From Xanthomonas hyacinthi (GTDB taxonomy: Bacteria > Pseudomonadota > Gammaproteobacteria > Xanthomonadales > Xanthomonadaceae): DNA of 64,000 bases. Both the position numbers and the translations under genes were made by a program. Shown here one piece after another: positions 26,442-33,970 of this stretch. How positions within the stretch are numbered: the first letter of the stretch is position 1; each line of letters starts with the position of its first letter. The DNA lies in the NCBI RefSeq assembly GCF_009769165.1, contig NZ_CP043476.1, positions 3,975,001 through 4,039,000 of the forward strand, read 5' to 3'. The notes beneath the pieces were generated by a model. That model was not told the DNA's origin. It did not search any database and saw only the letters and a list, made by a program, of their open reading frames with translations.

Positions 26442-27674
26442 ATGAGCAAGTTCTACGACGTGCTGATCGTCGGTGCCGGTCACGGCGGCGCGCAGGCGGC
26501 GATTGCGCTGAGACAGCGCAAATTCGCCGGCACGATCGCAATGGTAGGCGAGGAGCCGCATCTTCCCTATGAGCGGCCGCCGCTTTCGAAAGAGTATCTG
26601 GCGGGCGACAAGCCTTTCGAGCGGCTGCTGATTCGTCCACCGGCGGTATGGGCGGACCGCAAGATCGACATCTTTGTCGATCAGCGCGTGGTGGCGATCG
26701 ATCCGCAAACGCGCAGCGTCACCACTGCCGGAGGTGACGCGATCGGATATCGTCATCTGGTTTGGGCGACGGGCGGCCGCCCGCGCCAATTGAGCTGCCC
26801 AGGTCACGATTTGGCCGGCGTCCACTCCATACGCAGCCGTGACGATATCGATCGGATGATCGGCGAGCTCGCAAGCGCGCAGCGAATAGCCGTGGTTGGG
26901 GGCGGCTATATCGGACTCGAGGCTGCGGCAGTGCTCAGGAAGCTCGGCAAGCGCGTGACGGTTCTGGAAGCGCAAGACCGCGTGCTGGCGCGGGTAGCCG
27001 GGCGGGAACTATCGCGCTTCTTCGAGGCTGAGCATCGGTCGCATGGCGTCGATCTGCGGCTTGGCGTGAAGGTCGAGCAGATCGAAGGCGCGAACGGACG
27101 CGTCGTGGGTGTGAGGCTCGGGAACGGAGTCATCGTGCCTGCCGACATGGTTATCGTCGGCATCGGCATTTCGCCGGTGGTCGAGCCGCTGATCGCAGCC
27201 GGAGCAAACGGCGACAACGGCGTCGCGATCGATGCGTATTGCCGCACGTCACTGCCCGATGTCTTCGCGATTGGCGACTGCGCCTTGCACCCCAGCGCAT
27301 TCGCAGACGGCCTGCCTATTCGCCTGGAATCGGTTGCGAACGCGAATGACATGGGGAGCGCGGTCGCGAAGATCCTGACCGGTGAGCCAGAGGTCTATCA
27401 CGCCGTGCCGTGGTTCTGGTCCAACCAGTACGATGTGCGGCTGCAGACGGTTGGATTATCGGCCGGCCATGATCAGGAAGTTGTCCGCGGCGATCCAGCA
27501 TCCCGCAGTTTTTCGATCTGCTATTTGAAGACGGGCAAGTTGATTGCTCTCGACTGCATCAATTCCACTAAAGACTACGTTGAAGGGCGGACGCTGATCG
27601 CCGCGGGCGCGGCCCCTTTGCCTGTGCAATTGGCCGACACTGGCTTGCGCTTGCGGTCGCTCGCGATCTGCTGA
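26442..27674 (+). CDS. NAD(P)H ferredoxin reductase (putidaredoxin-reductase type)
   Basis: A 410-residue FAD protein of the Pdr/rhodocoxin-reductase group. FAD-binding loop VLIVGAGHGGAQAA (residues 8-21), PYERPPLSKEYL, the NADH-binding loop VVGGGYIGLEAAAVL (around 150), and the second FAD motif PDVFAIGDCA are all intact; the C-terminal interface domain (VPWFWSNQYDVRLQ) is typical. A GGGGAGGGG ribosome site precedes the ATG. With the ferredoxin and P450 it makes a complete three-component monooxygenase. Confidence 0.96.
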   Translation: MSKFYDVLIVGAGHGGAQAAIALRQRKFAGTIAMVGEEPHLPYERPPLSKEYLAGDKPFERLLIRPPAVWADRKIDIFVDQRVVAIDPQTRSVTTAGGDAIGYRHLVWATGGRPRQLSCPGHDLAGVHSIRSRDDIDRMIGELASAQRIAVVGGGYIGLEAAAVLRKLGKRVTVLEAQDRVLARVAGRELSRFFEAEHRSHGVDLRLGVKVEQIEGANGRVVGVRLGNGVIVPADMVIVGIGISPVVEPLIAAGANGDNGVAIDAYCRTSLPDVFAIGDCALHPSAFADGLPIRLESVANANDMGSAVAKILTGEPEVYHAVPWFWSNQYDVRLQTVGLSAGHDQEVVRGDPASRSFSICYLKTGKLIALDCINSTKDYVEGRTLIAAGAAPLPVQLADTGLRLRSLAIC

Positions 27675-27751
27675 GGAGAACGGTCGCAGAAAATTGGTTC
27701 TGCGACCGCGGTATGGGACCAGGTTAAACAAAAAAACGGGAGAGGGACACA

Positions 27752-28948
27752 ATGCCATTTCAAACCTCGCATCCAAGTGCGAACGTTCATTCGCTTTCTT
27801 ATCGTCAATGCTCTTTCGAGACACGCGATCCGAATTCACGAAAGCGAACGCTGATAACAGAATGCGCTTCGAACAGCATTCGAATGAGTGCGGTACTGGA
27901 CGGACAATCCTGGTTGGACAAGGCTTGCTCCACATTCATGCGTGGACTTCGATCGCCCGCTCGGACTCGATCGGGTTCGAGTGCGGCGAGGGTCGCATTG
28001 TTTGGCGCGCTATTTTCGACGAGCGCGATTATTCCAGCGACTGCCGCGGAAACCGCAATCCCGATCACGCCACCTGCCGGCACGGACCTCAGCCAGGCCA
28101 TTCTTCCTCCGTCCGGTCTGTATGGCGCGCTGTTTTCCATCCCATACAACGAGAACAGAAACTCCTACGACTATGACGGAAATAAAGTGCCAGCGCAACA
28201 GAATGTGAGACTTCGAATCCCGTTGACTGGCGTGGCCCTCGCATACGTCTATCCTTTTGAACTCTGGGGAGGCCAACTTGGATCTACGCTCGTCGTTTCT
28301 TTTTGGGATCTGGATTACTCCATTGCCGGCGGTGCAGTCCGAGGCCATCAGCGCAACCTTGCCGATACTTATTCCGATATTTTTTTCTGGTCGAAGAACG
28401 TAGGGCGCTTCGGCGCAACTCCGGGAGACCTACCTTTGTCCTACGGTCTGACCGTAGCCGGTGGGTTCGCCCTGAAGTTTCCGACCGGAAAATATGACAA
28501 AGCCAACCCGCTGAACATCGGAAGCAATATCTGGCTCGCAATTCCGAATTTCGCCGTGACTTATGTGACAGGCCCTGACATGTCGCTAGGCGACAGCACA
28601 GAACTCAGTGCGCGTGTGTTCATGGGGTTTCCATACAAGAATTCAGCGACCGGGTACAATTCTGGAAATATCGTTGCTGTGGATTGGTCGGCAAGTCAGC
28701 GCTTCGGAAATTTTCAAGTCGGCGTCGCCGGATATTATCAAAAGCAAATTTCGGATGACAACGCCGCCGGCGGTGTTGCAGTGCCCGACGGAGGACGATT
28801 CTCCTACGCCGGAATCGGTCCTGTCCTGCAATATACATTCCCGAAAAATGGCATTTCGATCAAGGCGAAGTACGGCAATAACTTCGGCGAGAAGAATTTC
28901 ACCAATACGAATTTCCTCTCTTTTTCGATTTCAGGAAAACTCTATTGA
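27752..28948 (+). CDS. SphA/MetA-type outer-membrane beta-barrel protein (aromatic uptake)
   Basis: A protein of the Phenol_MetA_deg/SphA family, outer-membrane proteins found in clusters for aromatic and steroid breakdown. From about residue 100 it shows alternating beta strands with aromatic girdles (VALAYVYPFELWGGQLGSTL) and ends in a short strand, SFSISGKLY, as barrels do. The start is ambiguous. The ATG at 27752 has the best ribosome site (GGGAGAGGG) but gives about 62 residues before a signal-peptide-like segment; the ATG at 27938 starts that segment directly (basic stretch, then VALFGALFSTSAIIPATAAE) but has a weak site. Last gene of the rightward set; a hairpin follows the stop. Confidence 0.85.
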   Translation: MPFQTSHPSANVHSLSYRQCSFETRDPNSRKRTLITECASNSIRMSAVLDGQSWLDKACSTFMRGLRSPARTRSGSSAARVALFGALFSTSAIIPATAAETAIPITPPAGTDLSQAILPPSGLYGALFSIPYNENRNSYDYDGNKVPAQQNVRLRIPLTGVALAYVYPFELWGGQLGSTLVVSFWDLDYSIAGGAVRGHQRNLADTYSDIFFWSKNVGRFGATPGDLPLSYGLTVAGGFALKFPTGKYDKANPLNIGSNIWLAIPNFAVTYVTGPDMSLGDSTELSARVFMGFPYKNSATGYNSGNIVAVDWSASQRFGNFQVGVAGYYQKQISDDNAAGGVAVPDGGRFSYAGIGPVLQYTFPKNGISIKAKYGNNFGEKNFTNTNFLSFSISGKLY

Positions 28949-29351
28949 GGCGGCTCTGCAAGCTGCGCCAGCATCCGCTGCTGGCGCAAGCCACAGCCAC
29001 GACTGAAACGATAGGCGGCTTCATCCGCCGCGGCCGATGTTGACGTCAAAATGACGCATCGGTTCCAGCGCGGTGAGGTTGCTCTTGGCCCGGCCGGCAC
29101 CGGCGGGGCCAATGGCAATGCGCGGGAAGCGCATATCCAGCACGGCATCGGCGCGGTTCGCTCTGGACGAGGCGACGAGCAGGCGGCAAATGGCGTACCG
29201 CAGGCGGGCTGCCGTGCACCGGGCCATGGCACCGAGTCCGGTCGGCGCTGTTTTCGCGACCTTGCCGATCCCGTGCGAAGCGGCTTGGGACCCAAGCTGG
29301 CGCAGCCACCCGTTGCCTGCTCGCCTGAGCCGCCGCGATGGCCGCTGGAAG
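28949..29351. other. gene-free right junction of the island
   Basis: About 400 bp without a supported gene. Base composition returns to the GC-rich host type over this stretch, so the island's right junction is probably here. No integrase, IS end or copy of the tRNA-Leu 3' end was seen. The open frames on both strands have no recognised family. Confidence 0.45.
28964..28988. terminator. strong hairpin after the outer-membrane protein gene
   Basis: A perfect 10-bp stem, TGCGCCAGCA with TGCTGGCGCA, and a 5-nt loop lie 16 bp after the stop codon. No T-tract follows, so it may be a transcript-end stabiliser or a factor-aided terminator. Confidence 0.45.
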
Positions 29352-30538
29352 ATGTCTGAATCACAGAAAAATAACAAAATTCCGGCCAATTTGTATTGGC
29401 CTTCACAGGTAATCCTAGACAGAATGCACGTTCCCCTTGCCGCCGAGGCAGACCGACTGCTTCTCCAGAGTGTTACGGATTACGCGATCTACATGCTCGA
29501 TCCGGAAGGATTCATCCTCAGCTGGAACGCGGGAGGGCGGCATATCAAGGGATACGAGGAGGCCGAGATCATTGGCCAGCATTTTTCCAGGTTCTATACG
29601 CCGAACGATGTCGCCGCAGGACTGCCTTGGATGGGCTTGAGACCGCCAGGCGCGAGGGCCGCTACGAAGCGGAAGGCTGGCGGGTGAGGAAGGATGGCTC
29701 GCACTTCCGCGCCAGCGTCATCATCGATCCGATCTGGAAGGACGCCGTGCTCGTCGGTTTCGCCAAGGTCACCCGCGACATCACCGAAAAATTCAACGCC
29801 ACGGAAAATCTTCGCAAGGCGGAGCGTGCGTTGGCGCAGGCGCAGAAAGTCCAGGCGATTGGCCGCTTGACGCTGGGCATCGCCCACGATTTCAACAATC
29901 TGCTGGCGATCATCGTCGGCAGCCTGGATCTGTTGGCGAAGACCGAGCGCGACGATCGCAGCAAGCTGCTGATTGGCGCGGCGAACGACGCGGCGGAGCG
30001 GGGAAGCCGGTTGTCGCGGCAGATGCTGGCGTTCGCCCGTGGCCAGGACCTGGCGCCCGAATCGAACGACGTGAACCAGCTCATCGCCAAGGCGGCCGAA
30101 CTGTATCAACGCGTGGCCGGGGAGCGCATGTGCTGCCAGTTCGATCTCGCCGATGCCTTGCCCAGCGTGATCGTCGACGCCAGCCAATTCGAGGCCGCGC
30201 TCATGAACCTGATCGCGAATGCGCGCGATGCGATGCCCAATGGCCGGATCGTGATCTCCACGCGGGTGTGCCGGCCGGACCCGATGCTGTACTTGGAAGC
30301 CAAGTCCGACCGTGACTATGTGTGCGTGGCGGTGCAGGACAATGGTCCGGGAATGACCGAGGAGGTACGCCTGCGCGCCATGGAGCCATTCTTCACCACG
30401 AAGGACGTCGGCAGTGGCAGCGGGCTGGGATTGAGCCAGGTCTACGGTTTCGCCGGCCAGTCCGGCGGATTCGCCTCCATCGATAGCGCGGCAGGGCAGG
30501 GCGCCACGATCGCCATGTACATTCCTGCTGCGTCGTGA
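29352..30538 (+). pseudogene. PAS-domain histidine kinase with a frameshift
   Basis: The first part (29352 to about 29635) encodes MSESQKNNKI and a PAS domain (SVTDYAIYMLDPEGFILSWN, FSRFYTPNDVAAGLP). The rest of the PAS/PAC region (ETARREGRYEAEGWRVRKDG), the HisKA box ([17 protein letters not shown]) and the HATPase domain (LIANARDAMPNG, GSGLGLSQVYGFAG) continue in another frame, as if one base were lost near 29630-29640. Both halves match the same kinase family closely, so this is a recent frameshift or a sequence error. If real, the kinase is inactive while the downstream receiver gene, 5 bp away, remains intact. Confidence 0.85.
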
Positions 30539-30542
30539 CGCC

Positions 30543-30902
30543 ATGACGCCGAGAAAGGTCCTCTATGTCGAGGAGGATGCGCTACTGCGGATGGTGACGG
30601 TCCTCGCGCTGAAGGATGCAGGTTTCGAAGTGCTGGAAGCGGCCGACGGCATCGAGGCGCAGGCGCGGCTCGCCGTGGGACATTTCGATTGCGTGATCAG
30701 CGACATCAGCATGCCGGGAGGCGTCAGTGGCATCGAGGTCGCGCGGACCGCGCATGCGCTTAACCCCCATTGCGTGACGGTCCTGCTCTCGGGCTATGCG
30801 CGCTCGCAGCTGCCGCCGTTGCCGCCGACGGCGCGTTTCCTGCCCAAGCCCTATCGGATGCACGAACTGTTGGGAACGCTCGACTCGGAAGGCAGCGCAT
30901 GA
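30543..30902 (+). CDS. stand-alone receiver (CheY-like) response regulator
   Basis: A 119-residue single receiver: acidic pair in LYVEEDALLRM, phosphoacceptor Asp in CVISDISMPGG, Thr/Ser switch in TVLLSGYAR, and Lys-Pro in FLPKPYRM. No output domain. It starts 5 bp after the kinase pseudogene and is the natural partner of that kinase, as in other Xanthomonas PAS-kinase/receiver pairs. With the kinase frameshifted, it may be unphosphorylated or served by another kinase. Confidence 0.88.
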   Translation: MTPRKVLYVEEDALLRMVTVLALKDAGFEVLEAADGIEAQARLAVGHFDCVISDISMPGGVSGIEVARTAHALNPHCVTVLLSGYARSQLPPLPPTARFLPKPYRMHELLGTLDSEGSA

Positions 30903-31416
30903 ACCGGGCGGCGCGTCGTGGCGTGCGTTGCAAAACAGGGCGTCGGCTCCACTGCTGCCGCGACGCGCTGCGGCGGAGGGGACCTGACCGCAGCGCCATG
31001 CGGGCGCATGCGCCTACACAAGTAAATCGCTTTGCCGAACGCAGTGTGCTGCGCGTCGATGCTGCGTGAGCAGGCGGCGGCGTGTCGTCTTCGGCGCGTG
31101 CAGATCGGCCTTCGGGGCCTCCATCGCGGCAGTGGAGCGAGCGGTGCGCGGAGGGTGGATGGGTCGGTCGTTGCGCCGGGTCGGCAGAAGGCGCGCGGCG
31201 CGCATGACCCGTTTTCGATCCCAACGCAATCACGGCAACCCAAAGGACGAGCATGACGGCCCATCGGCAGCCCGATCACGTGAATGGCGACGCGTGGTGT
31301 TGCTGGAACCGCTGGCCATCGACTACGGCGCAGAACACCGGCGCCGGCGGGTGGCGCGCGCGATCACCGGTCGCGGAAATTCCGCGGTCCCTCGTGTTAG
31401 AAAATTCAAAAAACGC
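30903..31416. other. gene-free stretch before the tRNA cluster
   Basis: About 510 bp of GC-rich sequence; open frames on both strands are unrecognised and lack ribosome sites. Nothing else was seen until the tRNA promoter. Confidence 0.45.
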
Positions 31417-31445
31417 TTGCGCGCGCCGGACGCCATCGCTAGTAT
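31417..31445 (+). promoter_or_regulatory. sigma-70-type promoter of the first tRNA pair
   Basis: -35 TTGCGC (31417-31422), 17-bp spacer, -10 TAGTAT (31440-31445), then a GC-rich discriminator as in stable-RNA promoters. Transcription would start about 15 nt before tRNA-Ala. Confidence 0.6.
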
Positions 31446-31466
31446 TCCGCTCCTCGCAGCACACGT

Positions 31467-31542
<76 letters not shown>

Positions 31543-31588
31543 ACTTTTCGGATGCTAGGCCTGTCCGCAAAGCGCCATCGTTAGCAGC

Positions 31589-31664
31589 GTCCCCATCGTC
31601 TAGAGGCCTAGGACATCACCCTTTCACGGTGGCGACCGGGGTTCGAATCCCCGTGGGGACGCCA
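31589..31664 (+). tRNA. tRNA-Glu (anticodon TTC), copy 1
   Basis: A 76-nt cloverleaf beginning GTCCCCA and ending GGGGACGCCA; the anticodon loop CTTTCAC gives TTC; T loop TTCGAAT; encoded CCA. It lies 46 bp after tRNA-Ala and is probably on the same transcript. Identical to the copy at 31903. Confidence 0.98.
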
Positions 31665-31685
31665 TTTTATTCGCAAGCAACCTGG

Positions 31686-31709
31686 AGTCCGGCAACGCCG
31701 GACTTTTTC
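31686..31709 (+). terminator. intrinsic terminator after tRNA-Glu copy 1
   Basis: Stem GTCCGGC/GCCGGAC with a 3-nt loop followed by TTTTT. It closes the first tRNA pair. Confidence 0.75.
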
Positions 31710-31718
31710 GTGCGGGAT

Positions 31719-31747
31719 TTGTACCTGCCCACGGAATCGGGTAAGAT
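31719..31747 (+). promoter_or_regulatory. sigma-70-type promoter of the second tRNA pair
   Basis: -35 TTGTAC (31719-31724), 17-bp spacer, -10 TAAGAT (31742-31747), placed as in the first copy about 21 nt before tRNA-Ala. Its sequence differs from the first promoter, so the second pair is separately expressed. Confidence 0.6.
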
Positions 31748-31768
31748 TCCGCCTCTGCCAGTACACGT

Positions 31769-31844
<76 letters not shown>

Positions 31845-31902
31845 AGTTTTCGCAGCAAGTTTTCGGACATAGGCCTGTCCGCAAAGCGGCAACAGCATCA
31901 GC

Positions 31903-31978
31903 GTCCCCATCGTCTAGAGGCCTAGGACATCACCCTTTCACGGTGGCGACCGGGGTTCGAATCCCCGTGGGGACGCCA
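31903..31978 (+). tRNA. tRNA-Glu (anticodon TTC), copy 2
   Basis: Same 76-nt sequence as the copy at 31589. It lies 58 bp after the second tRNA-Ala, the spacer being 12 bp longer than in copy 1. Confidence 0.98.
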
Positions 31979-31991
31979 TTTCACACGAAGA

Positions 31992-32017
31992 CGCCCGGCA
32001 CTGCCGGGTGTTTTTTT
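31992..32017 (+). terminator. intrinsic terminator after tRNA-Glu copy 2
   Basis: Stem GCCCGGC/GCCGGGT (one G-T pair), loop ACT, followed by a run of seven T. Its sequence differs from the first terminator. Confidence 0.85.
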
Positions 32018-32089
32018 GTCTGCGTTTTGTTTGCGCGCCGCCGCCAGGCGAGCGTTGGCGGGCGGCGTTGCCGCATGCCGCTGCGCGGC

Positions 32090-33970
32090 TCAGCGCAGCA
32101 GCTTGCGGATCTCCAGGATGGCCTGCGCGGTTTCCTGCACGCTGTGCCCGGAGGTAATGACGGTTTCCGACGCCGCGCCGTCCAGATGCGCGCTCCAGTA
32201 CGGTACCAAGCCGTCGTCGGATTGCGGCAATGGCACGCGCGCGTCGCGGCGGGCGATGATCGAGTGGTAGGCGACCTGCGGCGAGATCTTCAGGTGCGCG
32301 GCGGCCTCGACGAAATCGTCGCGGTCGCTGAGGTTGTCGATGCCGGTCGGCAGCTTGCCGAGCGCGCCGTTGCCGGCGATGTCCTTGAACTGGTCGAGCA
32401 CGCGCGCCGGCAGGCCGATCAGGCCGCGCAGCAGGCTGCCGAGCACGCCGGTGGCATGCGGCGTGCCGCGCTGCGGCGTGGCCAGGAAGATCGCTGTGGA
32501 CACCTCCGGCATTGGTGCGAAATGCAGCATCGGTGCCAGCTTGCGCTGTAACTTCTGCAGCGTCTGCGGGTCGAGGCGGCTGTCGCCGAACAGGCGCTGC
32601 CAGAGCCGGTCGCCGTCGCTGGAGGACACCATCAGCCGCGCCAGCACGCCGCCCATGCTGTGCCCGACCAGCACCATGTCGTGCGCCGAGGCGCTGCGCC
32701 GTTGCGGATCGAAATGGTCCAGCGCCTGCTGCAGGCCCTTGCGGATCTCGATGTGGTTGTAGGCGATCGGCAGATTGGTCGGGTAGTAGACCAGCCAGAT
32801 CTGGTAGCGGGCGCGCAGTCGTTCGTCGCCGAGCAGCTCGTTGGCCAGGTTCACCCAGGCCTCGGGACTGCTGGCCAGGCCGTGCAGCAGCACCAGCACC
32901 CGGCGGTTGGGATCGTAGGGCTGGGACAGGAAGATGTGCGGTCGATCGATGCCGTGGGCCATGCCGAGCAGCGTGCGCAGCGATTGCTCGGCGAATCCGG
33001 AGCGCGCCATCCACACGCCGTAGCCGGCGCTGAAGTTGCCGGCCAGCGGCACGCTGTCGCCGCCCAGGCTGGCGTCGGCGCTCAGGTACGGATCGTAGGC
33101 TTCCACCCGCACCGCGCGTGCGTGCAGCACCTGCGCCAGGTCGCCGCCCTCGAAGCGCAGCACCACGGTCAGGCTCGGTGCCGGCATTTCGCTGTATGCG
33201 GCGTTGGCCTGGTCCGGCGCGTCCGCAGCGTCCTGCGCCGGCGCCGCATTCGGCAGCACCGCGACCATCTCCGAACCGAAGCCGTCGCGCCGGTAGACGC
33301 TGCGCAGCCCGGTGAAGCGCAGGCTGCTGGCCGGCAGCATCGCGTCCGGTAGCGGCATGTCCTTCAATGCGCCGAGCCGGGTCACGTCCAGTGCGATGTT
33401 CCAGCCGGGCAGGGCCGCCAGTTGCACGGCATCGCCGGCCTGCCGCTGCTGTTGCCGGTAGCGCACGAACAGCGCCGACACCGCTTGCTGCACCGCGTAG
33501 TTGTAGTAGTCGCGCACCTGGGTCTGGCGGTCCTCGAACGTGCGCTCGCTCGGCGCGCGGCCGCTGAAAAACAGATAGGCATAGGCGTAGCGCGCGGTCT
33601 GCAGCCATGCGTCCAGTTCGGCGTCGCTGCGCGGCTGGCGCTTGCCCAGGCGCAGCGACGCCTGCAGCCACAGTTCGGCGATGGTCGCCAGCTTGCGTTC
33701 CTGCAGTAGCCCGTCGTTGTCGAGCAACTGCCCGGCACAGCGCCGCGGCTCGGCGCTGCAGACGCTTTCGCTCAGGCCGAGTACGGTCAGCGTTTCGATC
33801 GCCGCGGTACTGAGGTGGCCGCTGCTGAGCGGGTCGCCGCGCTTGGCCTGGATGTATTCGGCCGCGCTCACCGGCTTCAGCGTGACCATCGCGCAGCCGC
33901 TCGCGCCCAGCGCCAGGCACAGCAAGGCGAGCGCGCGCCAGGCCAGGCGGCGTGCGCGCCGGCCGCTCAC
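32090..33970 (-). CDS. lipoprotein with alpha/beta-hydrolase (lipase-like) domain
   Basis: A 626-residue predicted lipoprotein. After the GTG start a signal segment (LAWRALALLCLALGASGC) ends in a lipobox with Cys about residue 28. An N-terminal unknown region is followed by a hydrolase domain with VLVLLHGLASSPEAW (oxyanion), the nucleophile elbow VLVGHSMGGVLARL, and a C-terminal histidine in SGHSVQE. GTG at 33970 was chosen because it overlaps the RND stop (GTGA) and opens the signal peptide. It is the last gene of the efflux operon. Its job there is unclear; membrane lipid or ester hydrolysis are possibilities. Confidence 0.88.
   Translation of the reverse strand: MSGRRARRLAWRALALLCLALGASGCAMVTLKPVSAAEYIQAKRGDPLSSGHLSTAAIETLTVLGLSESVCSAEPRRCAGQLLDNDGLLQERKLATIAELWLQASLRLGKRQPRSDAELDAWLQTARYAYAYLFFSGRAPSERTFEDRQTQVRDYYNYAVQQAVSALFVRYRQQQRQAGDAVQLAALPGWNIALDVTRLGALKDMPLPDAMLPASSLRFTGLRSVYRRDGFGSEMVAVLPNAAPAQDAADAPDQANAAYSEMPAPSLTVVLRFEGGDLAQVLHARAVRVEAYDPYLSADASLGGDSVPLAGNFSAGYGVWMARSGFAEQSLRTLLGMAHGIDRPHIFLSQPYDPNRRVLVLLHGLASSPEAWVNLANELLGDERLRARYQIWLVYYPTNLPIAYNHIEIRKGLQQALDHFDPQRRSASAHDMVLVGHSMGGVLARLMVSSSDGDRLWQRLFGDSRLDPQTLQKLQRKLAPMLHFAPMPEVSTAIFLATPQRGTPHATGVLGSLLRGLIGLPARVLDQFKDIAGNGALGKLPTGIDNLSDRDDFVEAAAHLKISPQVAYHSIIARRDARVPLPQSDDGLVPYWSAHLDGAASETVITSGHSVQETAQAILEIRKLLR

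Noticed and set aside
28949..29406. Leftward frames in the right junction (including one of 122 codons)
   Set aside because: Tested as a possible transposase or integrase remnant; no recognisable motif was found.
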